Shown: positions 43,819 to 53,202, counted from the first letter of the stretch. The stretch: 64,000 bases of DNA from Chitinophaga alhagiae (GCF_003568665.1 NZ_QXMH01000002.1:248001-312000), one strand, 5' to 3'. The notes: generated by a model not told the origin, from the letters alone. Made by a program: numbers and translations.

Positions 43819-44613
43819 ATGGGTCAGAAAACAAATCCTATTGGTAACAGGTTAGGTATCATCAGAGGATGGGACTCTAATTGGTATGGCAGCAAAAAAG
43901 ATTATGCTACCAAGCTGATCGAAGATAACAAGATCAGGACTTACCTGAATGCCCGTATCAACAAAGGCGGTATTTCCCGCGTAGTGATCGAGCGCACGCT
44001 GGGTAAGCTCATCATCACCATTCATACCTCTAAACCTGGTATCATCATAGGTAAAGGCGGTAACGAAGTGGATCGCATCAAGGAAGAGCTGAAGAAGCTG
44101 ACAGGGAAAGAAGACGTGCAGATCAACATCCTGGAGATCCGCCGCCCTGAAATAGATGCCACCATTGTTGCTGAAACGATTGCTAAACAGATCGAAAGCC
44201 GCATCAACTATAAACGCGCCATCAAAATGGCGATTGCTACCGCGCTGCGCATGGGTGCAGAAGGTATCAAGGTGAAAGTAGGCGGCCGTTTGGGCGGCGC
44301 TGAAATTGCCCGTTCCGAAGAAATGAAACAAGGCCGTGTGCCCCTGCACACTTACCGCATGGATATAGACTACGCTTCCCTGTTCGCGCTGACCGTTTAC
44401 GGCAAGATCGGCATCAAAGTGTGGATCTGTAAAGGTGAAGTGCTGGGTAAACGCGATCTGAACCCGAACGCAGTTTCCGGTAAGGAAGGCGAAGGCCGTA
44501 TGGGTGGCGATCACCACCGCGGTGGAGACCGTGGCGGCCGTGGCGGTGACAGAAGGGATAACCGCGGTGGCGGAGAGAGAAGAGGTGGTGGAGACCGTGG
44601 TCCCCGCAAATAA
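43819..44613 (+). CDS. rpsC: 30S ribosomal protein S3 with Gly/Arg-rich tail
   Basis: A 264-residue protein at the mRNA entry channel. The core is standard: [24 protein letters not shown], the KH domain with [19 protein letters not shown], and [26 protein letters not shown]. Beyond about residue 222 is a tail rich in Gly, Arg, His and Asp with repeated RGG and GGDR motifs ([23 protein letters not shown]), longer than in E. coli S3 and probably disordered and RNA-binding. Confidence 0.97.
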   Translation: MGQKTNPIGNRLGIIRGWDSNWYGSKKDYATKLIEDNKIRTYLNARINKGGISRVVIERTLGKLIITIHTSKPGIIIGKGGNEVDRIKEELKKLTGKEDVQINILEIRRPEIDATIVAETIAKQIESRINYKRAIKMAIATALRMGAEGIKVKVGGRLGGAEIARSEEMKQGRVPLHTYRMDIDYASLFALTVYGKIGIKVWICKGEVLGKRDLNPNAVSGKEGEGRMGGDHHRGGDRGGRGGDRRDNRGGGERRGGGDRGPRK

Positions 44614-44665
44614 TTCACTCAGCCGTTAGAAATATCATTTAAACAACTTTTTAACAACATAAACG

Positions 44666-45085
44666 ATGTTACAGCCCAAGAGAACGAAACACAGGAAGAT
44701 GCACAAAGGCCGCATCAAAGGTAACGCTAAGAGGGGCGCAGCCCTTTCTTTCGGTTCATTCGGCCTCAAAGCATTGGAACCTAAGTGGATCACAGACCGC
44801 CAGATAGAAGCTGCGCGTGTCGCTCTGACCAGGCATATGAAGCGTGAAGGTAACGTGTGGATCCGTATTTTCCCCGACAAGCCGATCACCGCCAAGCCGC
44901 TGGAAGTGAGGATGGGTAAAGGTAAAGGTGCTCCAGACCATTGGGCGGCCGTTGTAAAGCCCGGTCGCATCCTGTTCGAAGCAGACGGCGTGCCGCTGCA
45001 GGTAGCAAAAGAAGCTATGGAGCTGGCCGCGCAAAAACTGCCGATCAAGGTGAAATTTGTAGTGCGCCGTGACTTTGTTGCCTAA
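44666..45085 (+). CDS. rplP: 50S ribosomal protein L16
   Basis: A 139-residue protein near the A-site tRNA elbow. [62 protein letters not shown] and [36 protein letters not shown] are textbook. The 52-bp gap from rpsC has no clear structure. Confidence 0.97.
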   Translation: MLQPKRTKHRKMHKGRIKGNAKRGAALSFGSFGLKALEPKWITDRQIEAARVALTRHMKREGNVWIRIFPDKPITAKPLEVRMGKGKGAPDHWAAVVKPGRILFEADGVPLQVAKEAMELAAQKLPIKVKFVVRRDFVA

Positions 45086-45139
45086 TCGCAACGGGTCCCT
45101 TTTAAACAAACCTGATAACCAGAAACAAAATTTAATACA

Positions 45140-45340
45140 ATGCCTAAAGCAAAACTGGATCTGAAAAGCCTGAGTGACCAGGACCTGAAGGAGAAACTGT
45201 CTGAAGAGTCCCTGCGCCTGAAAAAGGTTGCGTTCAGCCATGCGGTAACACCCATCGAAAATCCCATGAGCATCCGCTTCATGAGAAGGGAGATTGCCCG
45301 CATCCAGACGGAGATCCGTAGAAGAGAATTGGGCTTCTAG
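45140..45340 (+). CDS. rpmC: 50S ribosomal protein L29
   Basis: A 66-residue two-helix protein near the tunnel exit, with LKSLSDQDLKEKLSEESLRLKKVAFSHAV, NPMSIRFMRREIARIQTEIRRRE. Length normal. A 100-bp spacer follows before rpsQ. Confidence 0.94.
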   Translation: MPKAKLDLKSLSDQDLKEKLSEESLRLKKVAFSHAVTPIENPMSIRFMRREIARIQTEIRRRELGF

Positions 45341-45440
45341 TCCCAATCAGGGCCAGGAATAGTGATAGCTATTGACCAGCAAAACAATTAACAAATTTAT
45401 AGCCGCGTAACAGCGGTTTGGAGGTAAAATAACTTTCAAA

Positions 45441-45698
45441 ATGACCGAAAGAAAATTAAGAAAAACCAGGATCGGCGTAGTATCCAGCAATAAAATGGAT
45501 AAGACCGTAACCGTGAGCGTTGAACGTAAAGTGAAACACCCGATCTATGGTAAGTTCGTAAAGAAGACCACCAAGTTCATGGCACACGATGAAAAGAACG
45601 AGTGCAGCATTGGTGATACCGTACGGATCATGGAAACACGCCCGCTGAGCAAAAACAAATGCTGGCGCATGGTGGAAGTGATCGAAAAAGTAAAGTAA
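45441..45698 (+). CDS. rpsQ: 30S ribosomal protein S17
   Basis: An 85-residue OB-fold primary binder of 16S r[69 protein letters not shown]. The spacer to rplN holds a short GCTGC...GCAGC pairing. Confidence 0.96.
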   Translation: MTERKLRKTRIGVVSSNKMDKTVTVSVERKVKHPIYGKFVKKTTKFMAHDEKNECSIGDTVRIMETRPLSKNKCWRMVEVIEKVK

Positions 45699-45774
45699 TT
45701 AATCATTTGTTTCAAGCTGCCGGTTTTACTGCAAACTTGCAGCCGCTGCTAAAACAATTAACAAACGTATTACG

Positions 45775-46143
45775 ATGATACAACAAGAATCAAGGCTGAA
45801 CGTAGCTGATAACAGTGGTGCCAAGGAAGTGCTCTGCATCCGCGTGCTCGGCAACTCCGGCCAGGACTATGCAGGAGTAGGTGACAAGATTGTAGTAACG
45901 GTAAAAGACGCCATCCCCGGTGGCGGTATGAAAAAAGGCACCGTAACCAAAGCTGTTATTGTAAGGACCAAAAAGAAACTGCGCCGCCGCGACGGTTCTT
46001 ACATCCGCTTCGACGACAATGCCGTTGTATTGCTGAACAACTCCGACGAGCCCCGCGGTACCCGTATTTTCGGTCCGGTTGCCCGTGAGCTTCGTGACAA
46101 AGGATATATGAAGATCATCTCCCTGGCGCCCGAGGTGCTTTAA
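45775..46143 (+). CDS. rplN: 50S ribosomal protein L14
   Basis: A 122-residue subunit-interface protein of exact family length: [34 protein letters not shown]-type [64 protein letters not shown]. It is followed by a 197-bp spacer that holds an inverted repeat, a promoter box and a hairpin. Confidence 0.97.
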   Translation: MIQQESRLNVADNSGAKEVLCIRVLGNSGQDYAGVGDKIVVTVKDAIPGGGMKKGTVTKAVIVRTKKKLRRRDGSYIRFDDNAVVLLNNSDEPRGTRIFGPVARELRDKGYMKIISLAPEVL

Positions 46144-46157
46144 GGAGTCGGTATAAG

Positions 46158-46249
46158 GATTTCGGGTTTAGGATTCAAGCGATTATTAATTAAGGGTATA
46201 TGTATTGAAAATACCTTTATCTGAAGGCTGGAATCCAGGATCCGAAATC
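46158..46249. repeat. interrupted inverted repeat between rplN and rplX
   Basis: GATTTCGG (46158-46165) and GGATTC (46171-46176) pair with GAATCC (46231-46236) and CCGAAATC (46242-46249); an inner AAGGGTAT/ATACCTT pair lies at 46192-46217. The size and nested symmetry suggest a small inserted palindromic element, or a long leader hairpin. Confidence 0.55.
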
Positions 46250-46255
46250 TTTGCA

Positions 46256-46319
46256 TATCTTTGCAGCCCGTTTTAAAAACGACATAAATATTAATCAAGC
46301 GAAGCCAGTGTTTCGCTTG
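46256..46319 (+). promoter_or_regulatory. internal promoter and leader hairpin before rplX
   Basis: TATCTTTG at 46256-46263 is a perfect -7 box (no good -33). Downstream, CAAGCGAA and TTCGCTTG (46296-46319) form a perfect 8-bp hairpin ending 21 nt before the rplX ATG. Together they suggest that the distal spc genes can be transcribed and regulated separately. Confidence 0.5.
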
Positions 46320-46340
46320 GCGTTTAAATAAACAAACAGA

Positions 46341-46679
46341 ATGAAAACTAGATTTAAGCCTAAGTTCAACATTAAGAAAGGCGACCTGGTTGTGGTAGTT
46401 ACCGGTGACGACAAGGACCGGACCAAACCCCGCAAGGTGTTGGAGGTGATTACCGACAAAGCTCGTGTGCTGGTAGAGGGTGTGAACATCATCACCAAAC
46501 ACACCAAACCTTCTGCCCAGAATACCAAAGGCGGTATTGTTAAGCAGGAAGCGCCTATCGCTATTTCCAACGTAATGTTGTGGGATGCTAAGGCTGGCAA
46601 GCCCACCCGTGTGGCTCGCCAAAGGGAAAACGGTAAAGTAGTTCGTATCGCTAAAAAATCAGGGGAGGTAATTAAATAA
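46341..46679 (+). CDS. rplX: 50S ribosomal protein L24
   Basis: A 112-residue KOW-domain assembly initiator: [74 protein letters not shown]. Its stop overlaps the rplE start (TAATG), which implies coupled translation. Confidence 0.96.
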   Translation: MKTRFKPKFNIKKGDLVVVVTGDDKDRTKPRKVLEVITDKARVLVEGVNIITKHTKPSAQNTKGGIVKQEAPIAISNVMLWDAKAGKPTRVARQRENGKVVRIAKKSGEVIK

Positions 46680-47254
46680 TGGCAAACACATCATATCAAC
46701 CCAGGCTGCAGACAAAATATCGTAGTGAAGTGGTGTCTGCTTTGCATAAGAAATTCAACTACAAAAGCGTGATGCAGGTTCCCCGCCTCACCAAGATCTG
46801 CCTGAACCAGGGCATTAACGGTGCGGTAGGTGACAAAAAGTTGGTAGATATCGCAGTAGACGAAATGACCCGCATCGCCGGTCAGAAAGCTATTGCTACT
46901 TTGTCTAAAAAGGACATCTCCAACTTTAAACTGCGTAAACACATGCCCATTGGCGCACGTGTTACCCTGCGCGGCGTAAATATGTACGAGTTCCTGGACA
47001 GGCTGATCGCTGTATCCCTGCCCCGCGTACGTGACTTCAAAGGTGTGAGCGAAAAGTCTTTCGACGGCCGCGGTAACTATACCATGGGCGTTACCGAACA
47101 GATCATCTTCCCCGAGATCGATATCGACAAGGTGAACAAGATCACCGGTATGGACATCACTTTCGTGACCACTGCCCAAACCAACGAAGAAGCTTACGAG
47201 CTGCTGAAAGAACTGGGCATGCCGTTCAAGAACATCAAAAAAGACAATCAATAA
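46679..47254 (+). CDS. rplE: 50S ribosomal protein L5
   Basis: A 191-residue 5S rRNA-binding protein: [113 protein letters not shown]. The start is fixed by the 1-base overlap with rplX. Confidence 0.97.
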   Translation: MANTSYQPRLQTKYRSEVVSALHKKFNYKSVMQVPRLTKICLNQGINGAVGDKKLVDIAVDEMTRIAGQKAIATLSKKDISNFKLRKHMPIGARVTLRGVNMYEFLDRLIAVSLPRVRDFKGVSEKSFDGRGNYTMGVTEQIIFPEIDIDKVNKITGMDITFVTTAQTNEEAYELLKELGMPFKNIKKDNQ

Positions 47255-47260
47255 TATAAT

Positions 47261-47530
47261 ATGGCAAAAGAATCCGTAAAAGCCAGACAAAGAAAGAGAG
47301 AAGCCCTGGTGGCCAAGTTTGCAGAGAAACGCGCTGCCCTCAAAGCAGAAGGCAACTATGCTGAACTGGACAAACTGCCCAAGAACGCTTCTCCCGTTCG
47401 CCTGCACAACCGGTGTCAACTGTCAGGTCGCCCCAAAGGCTATATCCGTCAGTTCGGCATCTGCCGTAACATGTTCCGCGACATGGCGCTGGCAGGTAAG
47501 ATCCCTGGTGTAAGAAAAGCAAGCTGGTAA
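47261..47530 (+). CDS. rpsN: 30S ribosomal protein S14 (zinc-free type)
   Basis: An 89-residue S14 of the long form without the two CxxC zinc pairs of the short form; its two cysteines ([19 protein letters not shown]) are isolated. [46 protein letters not shown] is the diagnostic C-terminus. It follows rplE by 6 bp. Confidence 0.96.
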   Translation: MAKESVKARQRKREALVAKFAEKRAALKAEGNYAELDKLPKNASPVRLHNRCQLSGRPKGYIRQFGICRNMFRDMALAGKIPGVRKASW

Positions 47531-47622
47531 TACAAGGTTACCAGCAGAACAGACATTCAGATTCCTTTCTATATCGATTGGATATCGCATTGTGAACACA
47601 TTTGTAAACTTTTATTAGAACA

Positions 47623-48021
47623 ATGGTTACTGATCCAATAGCAGATTTTTTAACACGCATCCGCAATGCCCAGATGGCGAATCACAGGATCGTGGAAATT
47701 CCGGCTTCAAAACTGAAGAAACGTATTACCGAAATTCTGTACGACAAAGGGTACATCCTGAAGTACAAATTCGAAGAAGACAACAAACAGGGCCTTATCA
47801 AGATAGCCTTGAAATACGACCCGCAAACCAAGGTACCTGCCATCCAGGACCTGCAAAGGATCTCCCGTCCCGGTCTGCGCCAGTATTCCAAGCCCGGTGA
47901 CTTTACCCGTATCAAGAACGGCCTGGGCATTGCTATCATCTCTACTTCCAAAGGTGTAATGACCGACAAGGAAGCGAAAGTGCAAAACGTAGGTGGCGAA
48001 GTAGTTTGCTACGTATATTAA
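47623..48021 (+). CDS. rpsH: 30S ribosomal protein S8
   Basis: A 132-residue primary 16S rRNA binder that in E. coli represses the spc operon. [72 protein letters not shown] and the C-terminal GGEVVCYVY are conserved. Spacers of 92 bp before and 118 bp after it show no clear terminator. Confidence 0.97.
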   Translation: MVTDPIADFLTRIRNAQMANHRIVEIPASKLKKRITEILYDKGYILKYKFEEDNKQGLIKIALKYDPQTKVPAIQDLQRISRPGLRQYSKPGDFTRIKNGLGIAIISTSKGVMTDKEAKVQNVGGEVVCYVY

Positions 48022-48139
48022 TATATTCCGGTCCCGCTTTGTGCAAACAGGGCGGGACTAACGGCATATCTGACAATTAAGCCTTCTATACGGGCTGAAC
48101 ACGGAATGCCGGTTCACAACAACAATAAACTGACTGATT

Positions 48140-48694
48140 ATGTCACGTATAGGCAGAAGTCCTATTAAATTGGCCAGCGGTGTAACAGTAAACGTTTCCG
48201 CTGCTAACGAGATCACGGTAAAAGGCCCTAAAGGCGAACTGAAACAGGCCGTTGACCGCGATATTAAAGTGGAAGTGAAAGACGGAGAGATCCTGATCAC
48301 CCGCCCCACAGACCAGATCCGCCACCGTTCCCTGCACGGGCTGTACCGCGCACTGATCGCCAACATGGTGACCGGCGTAACGGACGGTTTCAAAAAACAG
48401 CTGGAGCTGGTAGGTGTAGGTTACAAAGCTGCGAACGCAGGTCAGTTGCTGGACTTATCTTTGGGCTATTCCCACAACATTATCTTCGAAGTTCCCAAGG
48501 AACTGAAGGTGTCTACCCTCACTGAAAAGGGCCAGAACCCGAAGATCATGCTGGAAGGTACGGACAACCAGCTGCTGGGCCAGGTTGCCGCCAAGATCCG
48601 CAGCCTGCGCAAACCCGAGCCGTATAAAGGTAAAGGTGTTCGCTACAGCGATGAGGTTGTTCGCAAGAAAGCAGGTAAATCTGCCGGCAAGTAA
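48140..48694 (+). CDS. rplF: 50S ribosomal protein L6
   Basis: A 184-residue protein of two related domains near the sarcin-ricin loop: MSRIGRSPIKLASGVTVNVSAANEITVKGPKGEL, VTGVTDGFKKQLELVGVGYKAA, and the C-terminal KIRSLRKPEPYKGKGVRYSDEVVRKKAGKSAGK. Confidence 0.97.
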   Translation: MSRIGRSPIKLASGVTVNVSAANEITVKGPKGELKQAVDRDIKVEVKDGEILITRPTDQIRHRSLHGLYRALIANMVTGVTDGFKKQLELVGVGYKAANAGQLLDLSLGYSHNIIFEVPKELKVSTLTEKGQNPKIMLEGTDNQLLGQVAAKIRSLRKPEPYKGKGVRYSDEVVRKKAGKSAGK

Positions 48695-48756
48695 TGACCT
48701 GATGCGCCGTGCTGCATAAGGCAGCCGGCAGAAACCGAATTATTAAAACTTATACA

Positions 48757-48816
48757 AGTAAAGACCGGCAAAAGACGGTCTTTACTGAACAATCAGCTCC
48801 GGCAGCATCGGGGCTG
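48757..48816 (+). promoter_or_regulatory. paired hairpins in the rplF-rplR spacer
   Basis: AGTAAAGACCG and CGGTCTTTACT (48757-48786) form a perfect 11-bp stem with an 8-nt loop. A second stem CAGCTCCG/CGGGGCTG (48794-48816, one G-U) follows, ending 15 nt before rplR. No T-run, so a terminator is unlikely; a regulatory or RNA-processing element is inferred. Confidence 0.55.
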
Positions 48817-48831
48817 CAAATACACTGAGTA

Positions 48832-49188
48832 ATGAGCATCACAAAAACAAACAGGAGACAGAACATCCGCTACAGGATCCGTAAAAAGATCAGCGGTACT
48901 GCACAAAAACCGAGACTGGCTGTTTTCCGCAGCAACGCTGAAATTTATGTGCAACTGATTGACGATACCAACGGTACTACCCTGGCATCCGCTTCATCTC
49001 TCGATAAAGCCATTGCTTCCCAGAGCGTTCCGAAAACCGAGAAATCCAAACTGGTAGGCGCTGCGCTGGCTGCCAAAGCTACTGCGCTGGGTATCACTAC
49101 CTGCGTGTTCGACAGAAGTGGTTACCTCTACCATGGCCGTGTGAAGTCAGTTGGTGACGGAGCGCGTGAAGGAGGCCTGCAATTCTAA
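48832..49188 (+). CDS. rplR: 50S ribosomal protein L18
   Basis: A 118-residue 5S rRNA binder: [52 protein letters not shown] and the C-terminal [28 protein letters not shown]. Two hairpins directly precede it. Confidence 0.97.
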   Translation: MSITKTNRRQNIRYRIRKKISGTAQKPRLAVFRSNAEIYVQLIDDTNGTTLASASSLDKAIASQSVPKTEKSKLVGAALAAKATALGITTCVFDRSGYLYHGRVKSVGDGAREGGLQF

Positions 49189-49242
49189 TCTGAAGGACCA
49201 GGAGTTAAAACAATCTGATATCGTAATTCTTATTAAATAAAA

Positions 49243-49761
49243 ATGGCAAAGAATTCATTCAATAAAGTAAAAGCTGGCGATCTGGAACTGAAAGAAAAGG
49301 TTGTAGCTATTAACAGGGTTACCAAAACTACCAAAGGCGGCCGTACTTTCAGTTTCTCCGCGCTGGTGGTGGTAGGTAACGAGAATGGCGTGGTAGGTCA
49401 CGGCCTTGGTAAAGCCAAGGAAGTGCAGGAAGCGATCACCAAAGGGATAGATGACGCTAAGAAGAACCTGATCAAGGTCCCGATACATCACGGTACTATT
49501 CCTCATGACCAGCTGGCCAAGGAAGGTGCTGCGAAAGTGCTGATCAAACCGGCCGCTCACGGTACCGGTGTGATTGCGGGCGGCTCTATGCGTGCCGTAC
49601 TGGAAAGCGCCGGTATTACGGACGTTCTGGCAAAATCCCTGGGTTCCGCTAACCCCCACAACGTGGTAAAAGCCACCTTCAAGGCACTGGCCCTGTTGCG
49701 CGAGCCGATGGCTATCGCAAAACAGCGCAGCGTGTCCCTGAAGAAAGTATTCAACGGTTAA
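49243..49761 (+). CDS. rpsE: 30S ribosomal protein S5
   Basis: A 172-residue fidelity protein near the mRNA entry. [50 protein letters not shown] and the [43 protein letters not shown] region are conserved; the spectinomycin-loop area ([12 protein letters not shown]) looks normal. Confidence 0.97.
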   Translation: MAKNSFNKVKAGDLELKEKVVAINRVTKTTKGGRTFSFSALVVVGNENGVVGHGLGKAKEVQEAITKGIDDAKKNLIKVPIHHGTIPHDQLAKEGAAKVLIKPAAHGTGVIAGGSMRAVLESAGITDVLAKSLGSANPHNVVKATFKALALLREPMAIAKQRSVSLKKVFNG

Positions 49762-49839
49762 GCATAAGGTTCCAACACCTGGCACGCTCCTTCAGGGAGA
49801 TGATGCACCGGTCACTTTAATTGGAAATATTTAAATAAA

Positions 49840-50025
49840 ATGGCAAAGATTAAGATCACCCAGGTTAAAAGCGGTATTGACCGTCCCGAACGTCAGAAAC
49901 TGACGCTGAAGGCTCTCGGGCTGAAGAAGCTGAACAACACTGTAGAAGTGGAAGCTACTCCCCAGATCCTTGGCATGGTTCGCGCCGTAAACCACCTGGT
50001 AAAGGTTGAGCAAGTGAATGCATAA
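49840..50025 (+). CDS. rpmD: 50S ribosomal protein L30
   Basis: A 61-residue protein: AKIKITQVKSGIDRPERQKLTLKALGLKKLNNTVEVEATPQILGMVRAVNHLVKVE is the family in full. Its stop codon lies at the base of an AT-rich hairpin. Confidence 0.95.
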   Translation: MAKIKITQVKSGIDRPERQKLTLKALGLKKLNNTVEVEATPQILGMVRAVNHLVKVEQVNA

Positions 50026-50050
50026 TGTAAAATTTTCATTTTTACATTTG
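50024..50050 (+). promoter_or_regulatory. hairpin and promoter-like box between rpmD and rplO
   Basis: AATGTAAAA and TTTTACATT form a perfect 9-bp stem with a 7-nt loop beginning at the rpmD stop. Its right arm overlaps TACATTTG (50043-50050), a perfect -7 sequence, so an internal promoter for rplO-secY is possible. Confidence 0.4.
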
Positions 50051-50120
50051 GCTTCTTGTTTTTTTGAACTATCATTGTAAAAGCGAGCGGTTGATTTCCG
50101 CGTAAGTAAAACAATTAATT

Positions 50121-50567
50121 ATGAGCTTACAGAACTTAAGGCCCGCAAAAGGCGCAGTACATAAAGAAAAACGTTTAGGCCGCGGTGAGGCTTCCGGTAA
50201 AGGCGGTACCTCTACAAAAGGTAACAAAGGTGCCCAGTCCAACACCGGCTACTCCAGCAAAAGAGGTCATGAAGGTGGCCAGATGCCCATCCAGCGCCGT
50301 CTGCCCAAACGTGGTTTTATTCCCATCACCCGCACCGAATACAAAGTATTCAACATTGGCGAACTGGAACAGATTGTTGAAAAATACGGCCTGCAGGAAT
50401 TTTCTCTCGAGAACCTGTACATGAACGGCCTGATCAGCAAAACTGCGAAAGTAAAAGTACTCGGCCAGGGGGAACTGAAAAGCAAAGTAACGCTGAAAGT
50501 GAACGCGATCAGCGAGAAAGCCAAGTCTGCCGTTGAAGCTGCCGGCGGATCAGTTGAGCTGGTTTAA
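50121..50567 (+). CDS. rplO: 50S ribosomal protein L15
   Basis: A 148-residue protein with the Gly/Lys-rich N-terminal extension LRPAKGAVHKEKRLGRGEASGKGGTSTKGNKGAQSNTGYSSKRGHEGGQMPIQRRLPKRGF, which penetrates 23S rRNA, and a globular C-terminal domain. Upstream of secY by 80 bp. Confidence 0.97.
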   Translation: MSLQNLRPAKGAVHKEKRLGRGEASGKGGTSTKGNKGAQSNTGYSSKRGHEGGQMPIQRRLPKRGFIPITRTEYKVFNIGELEQIVEKYGLQEFSLENLYMNGLISKTAKVKVLGQGELKSKVTLKVNAISEKAKSAVEAAGGSVELV

Positions 50568-50647
50568 GAAAATTACGATAGAGAAGGCGCCTACGGAGTA
50601 GTGCGTCTTTTCGAATTTAACACGCGTTATTAAACTCTTATCTTCCT

Positions 50648-51988
50648 GTGAAGAAATTTATCGAAACCATAAAGAACATCTGGAGCATAGAGGACCTGCG
50701 TAAACGCATCCTCACCACCTTGCTCCTGGTACTGGTATACCGTGTGGGTTCCTATATCACCCTTCCCGGTCTCGATCCGAACGAGCTGGCCAAATTCTCC
50801 GAGACTTCCCAGAAAGGTATCCTTGGGCTCTTTAATATGTTTGCCGGCGGGTCTTTCTCCCGGGCGTCCATCTTTGCCCTCGGCATCATGCCCTATATCT
50901 CGGCGTCCATCGCCATCCAGTTGCTCACCATAGCAGTGCCTCATTTCCAGAAACTGCAGAAAGAAGGTGACAGCGGAAGGAAAAAAATTAACCAGTATAC
51001 CCGCCTGCTGACCGTTGTGGTAACGGCTTTCCAGGCCAGCGCATATGTAGCTTACCTGAGAACGCAGTCCGGCGGCGCCCTCATTCCGGAATACGGCACC
51101 TTCCTGTTCTGGCTGTCTACCACCGTGGTGCTCACCGCAGGTACGCTGTTCATCATGTGGCTCGGTGAAAAGATCACGGATAAAGGTATTGGTAACGGTA
51201 CTTCCATCATCATCATGATGGGCATCCTGGCCCGCCTGCCCGAGGCGCTCCTGCAGGAGCTGTCTCTGAAAACAACCGGCTCCGGCGGTGGCCTGCTGCT
51301 GTTCCTGATAGAAATAGCCATGTTCATCCTGATCACCGTAGGCCTCATCCTGCTGGTGCAAGGTACCCGCAAAATACCGGTGAACTATGCCAAACGCATT
51401 GTAGGCAACAAACAATATGGCGGGGTGCGCCAGTTCATTCCCCTCAAGGTGAACGCTGCCGGCGTAATGCCCATCATCTTTGCCCAGGCCATCATGTTCA
51501 TCCCGGCAACCGCCATCGGCTTTGCCACGTCAGACAACGCCTCCGCATTCATCCGCATATTCAGCGACCATACCAATCCCTGGTATAACGTGATCTATGC
51601 AGTGCTGGTAGTGGTGTTTACCTTCTTCTATACGGCGCTTATTTTCAACCCCACGCAAATGGCGGATGAAATGAAACGTAACAACGGTTTCATTCCCGGT
51701 GTAAAACCCGGCAAGGCCACCGCAGATTACATTGGCGCGGTAATGGACCGTATCACCCTGCCTGGCGCCTTCTTCCTGGCACTGGTAGGTATCCTCCCCG
51801 GCATCGCCGCCGCCGCTAACATCAACAGCCTGTTTGCCACCTTCTTTGGTGGTACCTCCCTGCTGATCATGGTAGGCGTTATCCTGGATACCCTGCAGCA
51901 GATAGAAAGCCAGTTGCTCATGCGCCACTACGATGGCCTGATGAGCTCCGGCCGCATCAAGGGCAGGACCTCGCCGGCCAATGCCTGA
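50648..51988 (+). CDS. secY: SecY, central subunit of the Sec translocon
   Basis: A 446-residue ten-helix channel protein of the inner membrane. Typical blocks: IEDLRKRILTTLLLVLVYRVGSYITLPGLDP, the plug region GGSFSRASIFALGIMPYISASI, GTSIIIMMGILARLPEA, LVQGTRKIPVNYAKRIVG, LKVNAAGVMPIIFAQAIMFIPA and the C-terminal LMRHYDGLMSSGRIKGR. The start is GTG at 50648, the only sensible codon before the conserved KKFIETIKNIWSIEDLRKRI. A strong terminator follows it; map has its own start region. Confidence 0.97.
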   Translation: MKKFIETIKNIWSIEDLRKRILTTLLLVLVYRVGSYITLPGLDPNELAKFSETSQKGILGLFNMFAGGSFSRASIFALGIMPYISASIAIQLLTIAVPHFQKLQKEGDSGRKKINQYTRLLTVVVTAFQASAYVAYLRTQSGGALIPEYGTFLFWLSTTVVLTAGTLFIMWLGEKITDKGIGNGTSIIIMMGILARLPEALLQELSLKTTGSGGGLLLFLIEIAMFILITVGLILLVQGTRKIPVNYAKRIVGNKQYGGVRQFIPLKVNAAGVMPIIFAQAIMFIPATAIGFATSDNASAFIRIFSDHTNPWYNVIYAVLVVVFTFFYTALIFNPTQMADEMKRNNGFIPGVKPGKATADYIGAVMDRITLPGAFFLALVGILPGIAAAANINSLFATFFGGTSLLIMVGVILDTLQQIESQLLMRHYDGLMSSGRIKGRTSPANA

Positions 51989-52021
51989 TCCATCGGAACA
52001 AACGAACAACACATATAACAG

Positions 52022-52056
52022 CCACCGGGAGCATTAAAACTCCCGGTGGTTTTTTT
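52022..52056 (+). terminator. secY terminator
   Basis: CCACCGGGAG and CTCCCGGTGG form a perfect 10-bp stem followed by seven T. It divides the S10-spc part from map-infA-alpha. Confidence 0.92.
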
Positions 52057-52137
52057 ATAGCCCGCATATTGAACAGTGGCCCGCTTCCGGCTGTTTTGAA
52101 GGGTACAAATCATAATAATTCCATAATTTCGCGTGTT

Positions 52138-52947
52138 ATGATCCATTATAAGACAAAAGAAGAAATAGAACTGATCCGCCAAAGTGCCCAGCTGGTAAGC
52201 GCAACGCTGGCAGAAGTGGCCGCAAGGCTGAAACCGGGCATGAGTACGCTGGAGGTAGACGCCATTGCGGAGCAATTCATCCGTGACCATGGCGCGGTGC
52301 CTTCGTTCAAAAACTACAAGGGTTTCCCGAATACCTGCTGCATTTCCGTAAATGAGGCCGTGGTACACGGCATTCCCAACGGTCATATTATAAAGGAAGG
52401 TGATGTAGTGTCTGTAGACGTGGGAGTGTACAGCAACGGTTTTCATGGAGACAGTGCCTATACATTTGCCGTAGGCGAGGTGCCGCCCCATGTGCAGAAG
52501 CTGATGGCCGCTACTAAAGCCGCCCTGGCCAGGGGGATCGAGAAAGCGGTGGCGGGCAACCGGGTGGGTGATATTGCATATGCCATACAGGAATACGTGG
52601 AGAAGGAGCGGAGCTACGGCGTAGTACGGGAGCTGGTAGGCCATGGCCTGGGCCGCAACCTGCATGAAGACCCGCAGGTGCCTAACTACGGCCGCCGGGG
52701 AAGCGGCGCGGTGCTGAAAGAAGGGCTGGTGATTGCCATTGAGCCGATGGTGAACCTGGGCACCAGGGAGGTAGAATACCTGGAAGACGGCTGGACGGTG
52801 GTGACGCGGGACCGCAAGGTGTCTGTTCACTACGAACATACCGTGGCCGTTATGAAAGGGAAGGCCGATGTACTGTCTACTTTTGAGCACATTGAGGCCG
52901 CTGAAAAACAGAACCCGGCATTGAATTCTGCTTATATCAGCGCCTGA
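52138..52947 (+). CDS. map: type I methionine aminopeptidase
   Basis: A 269-residue metalloprotease that removes the initiator methionine. The five metal ligands are Asp94, Asp105, His169, Glu202 and Glu233, in SVDVGVYSNGFHGDSAYTF, VGHGLGRNLHEDPQVPNYG, IAIEPMV and HYEHTVAV; His77 in VVHGIPN is the substrate-site histidine. ATG 52138 is chosen since the longer upstream frame crosses the probable promoter. Position between secY and infA is conserved in Bacteroidota. Confidence 0.97.
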   Translation: MIHYKTKEEIELIRQSAQLVSATLAEVAARLKPGMSTLEVDAIAEQFIRDHGAVPSFKNYKGFPNTCCISVNEAVVHGIPNGHIIKEGDVVSVDVGVYSNGFHGDSAYTFAVGEVPPHVQKLMAATKAALARGIEKAVAGNRVGDIAYAIQEYVEKERSYGVVRELVGHGLGRNLHEDPQVPNYGRRGSGAVLKEGLVIAIEPMVNLGTREVEYLEDGWTVVTRDRKVSVHYEHTVAVMKGKADVLSTFEHIEAAEKQNPALNSAYISA

Positions 52948-52975
52948 GGCACTGTGTAATCTGGTTTCAAATCTG

Positions 52976-53020
52976 TATCTTTGCTTGCTTTTTGAGCGTT
53001 TGGCCGCCGTTGAAGGCGGT
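52976..53020 (+). promoter_or_regulatory. promoter-like box and hairpin upstream of infA
   Basis: TATCTTTG (52976-52983) is a perfect -7 box but lies about 220 bp before infA. A small stem CCGCC/GGCGG (53004-53019) follows. It may give infA a long leader or produce a short RNA; a second promoter is closer to infA. Confidence 0.35.
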
Positions 53021-53177
53021 ATTCCCTAAAAGGTATTATAGCATTTAAAACTATATAATTAATTGATATAGAGTAGCTTTAGAGAGATATTACGATATTT
53101 TTTAAAAGTTATCCACATAACGCGGCTTTTTCATTAATTATTTCCGGTATTTTTTTCGGTTTAAGAAACTTTTGTGG

Positions 53178-53185
53178 TATCTTTG
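53178..53185 (+). promoter_or_regulatory. infA promoter (-7 box)
   Basis: TATCTTTG fits TAnnTTTG and lies 17 bases before the infA ATG, giving a very short leader. The -33 element is weak (T-run ending in TCGG). Confidence 0.6.
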
Positions 53186-53202
53186 CATTCCTAAAAATTT
53201 TT

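Noticed and set aside
53109-53117. Replication origin near infA
   Set aside because: Only one DnaA box is present, without dnaA/dnaN neighbours or further boxes.
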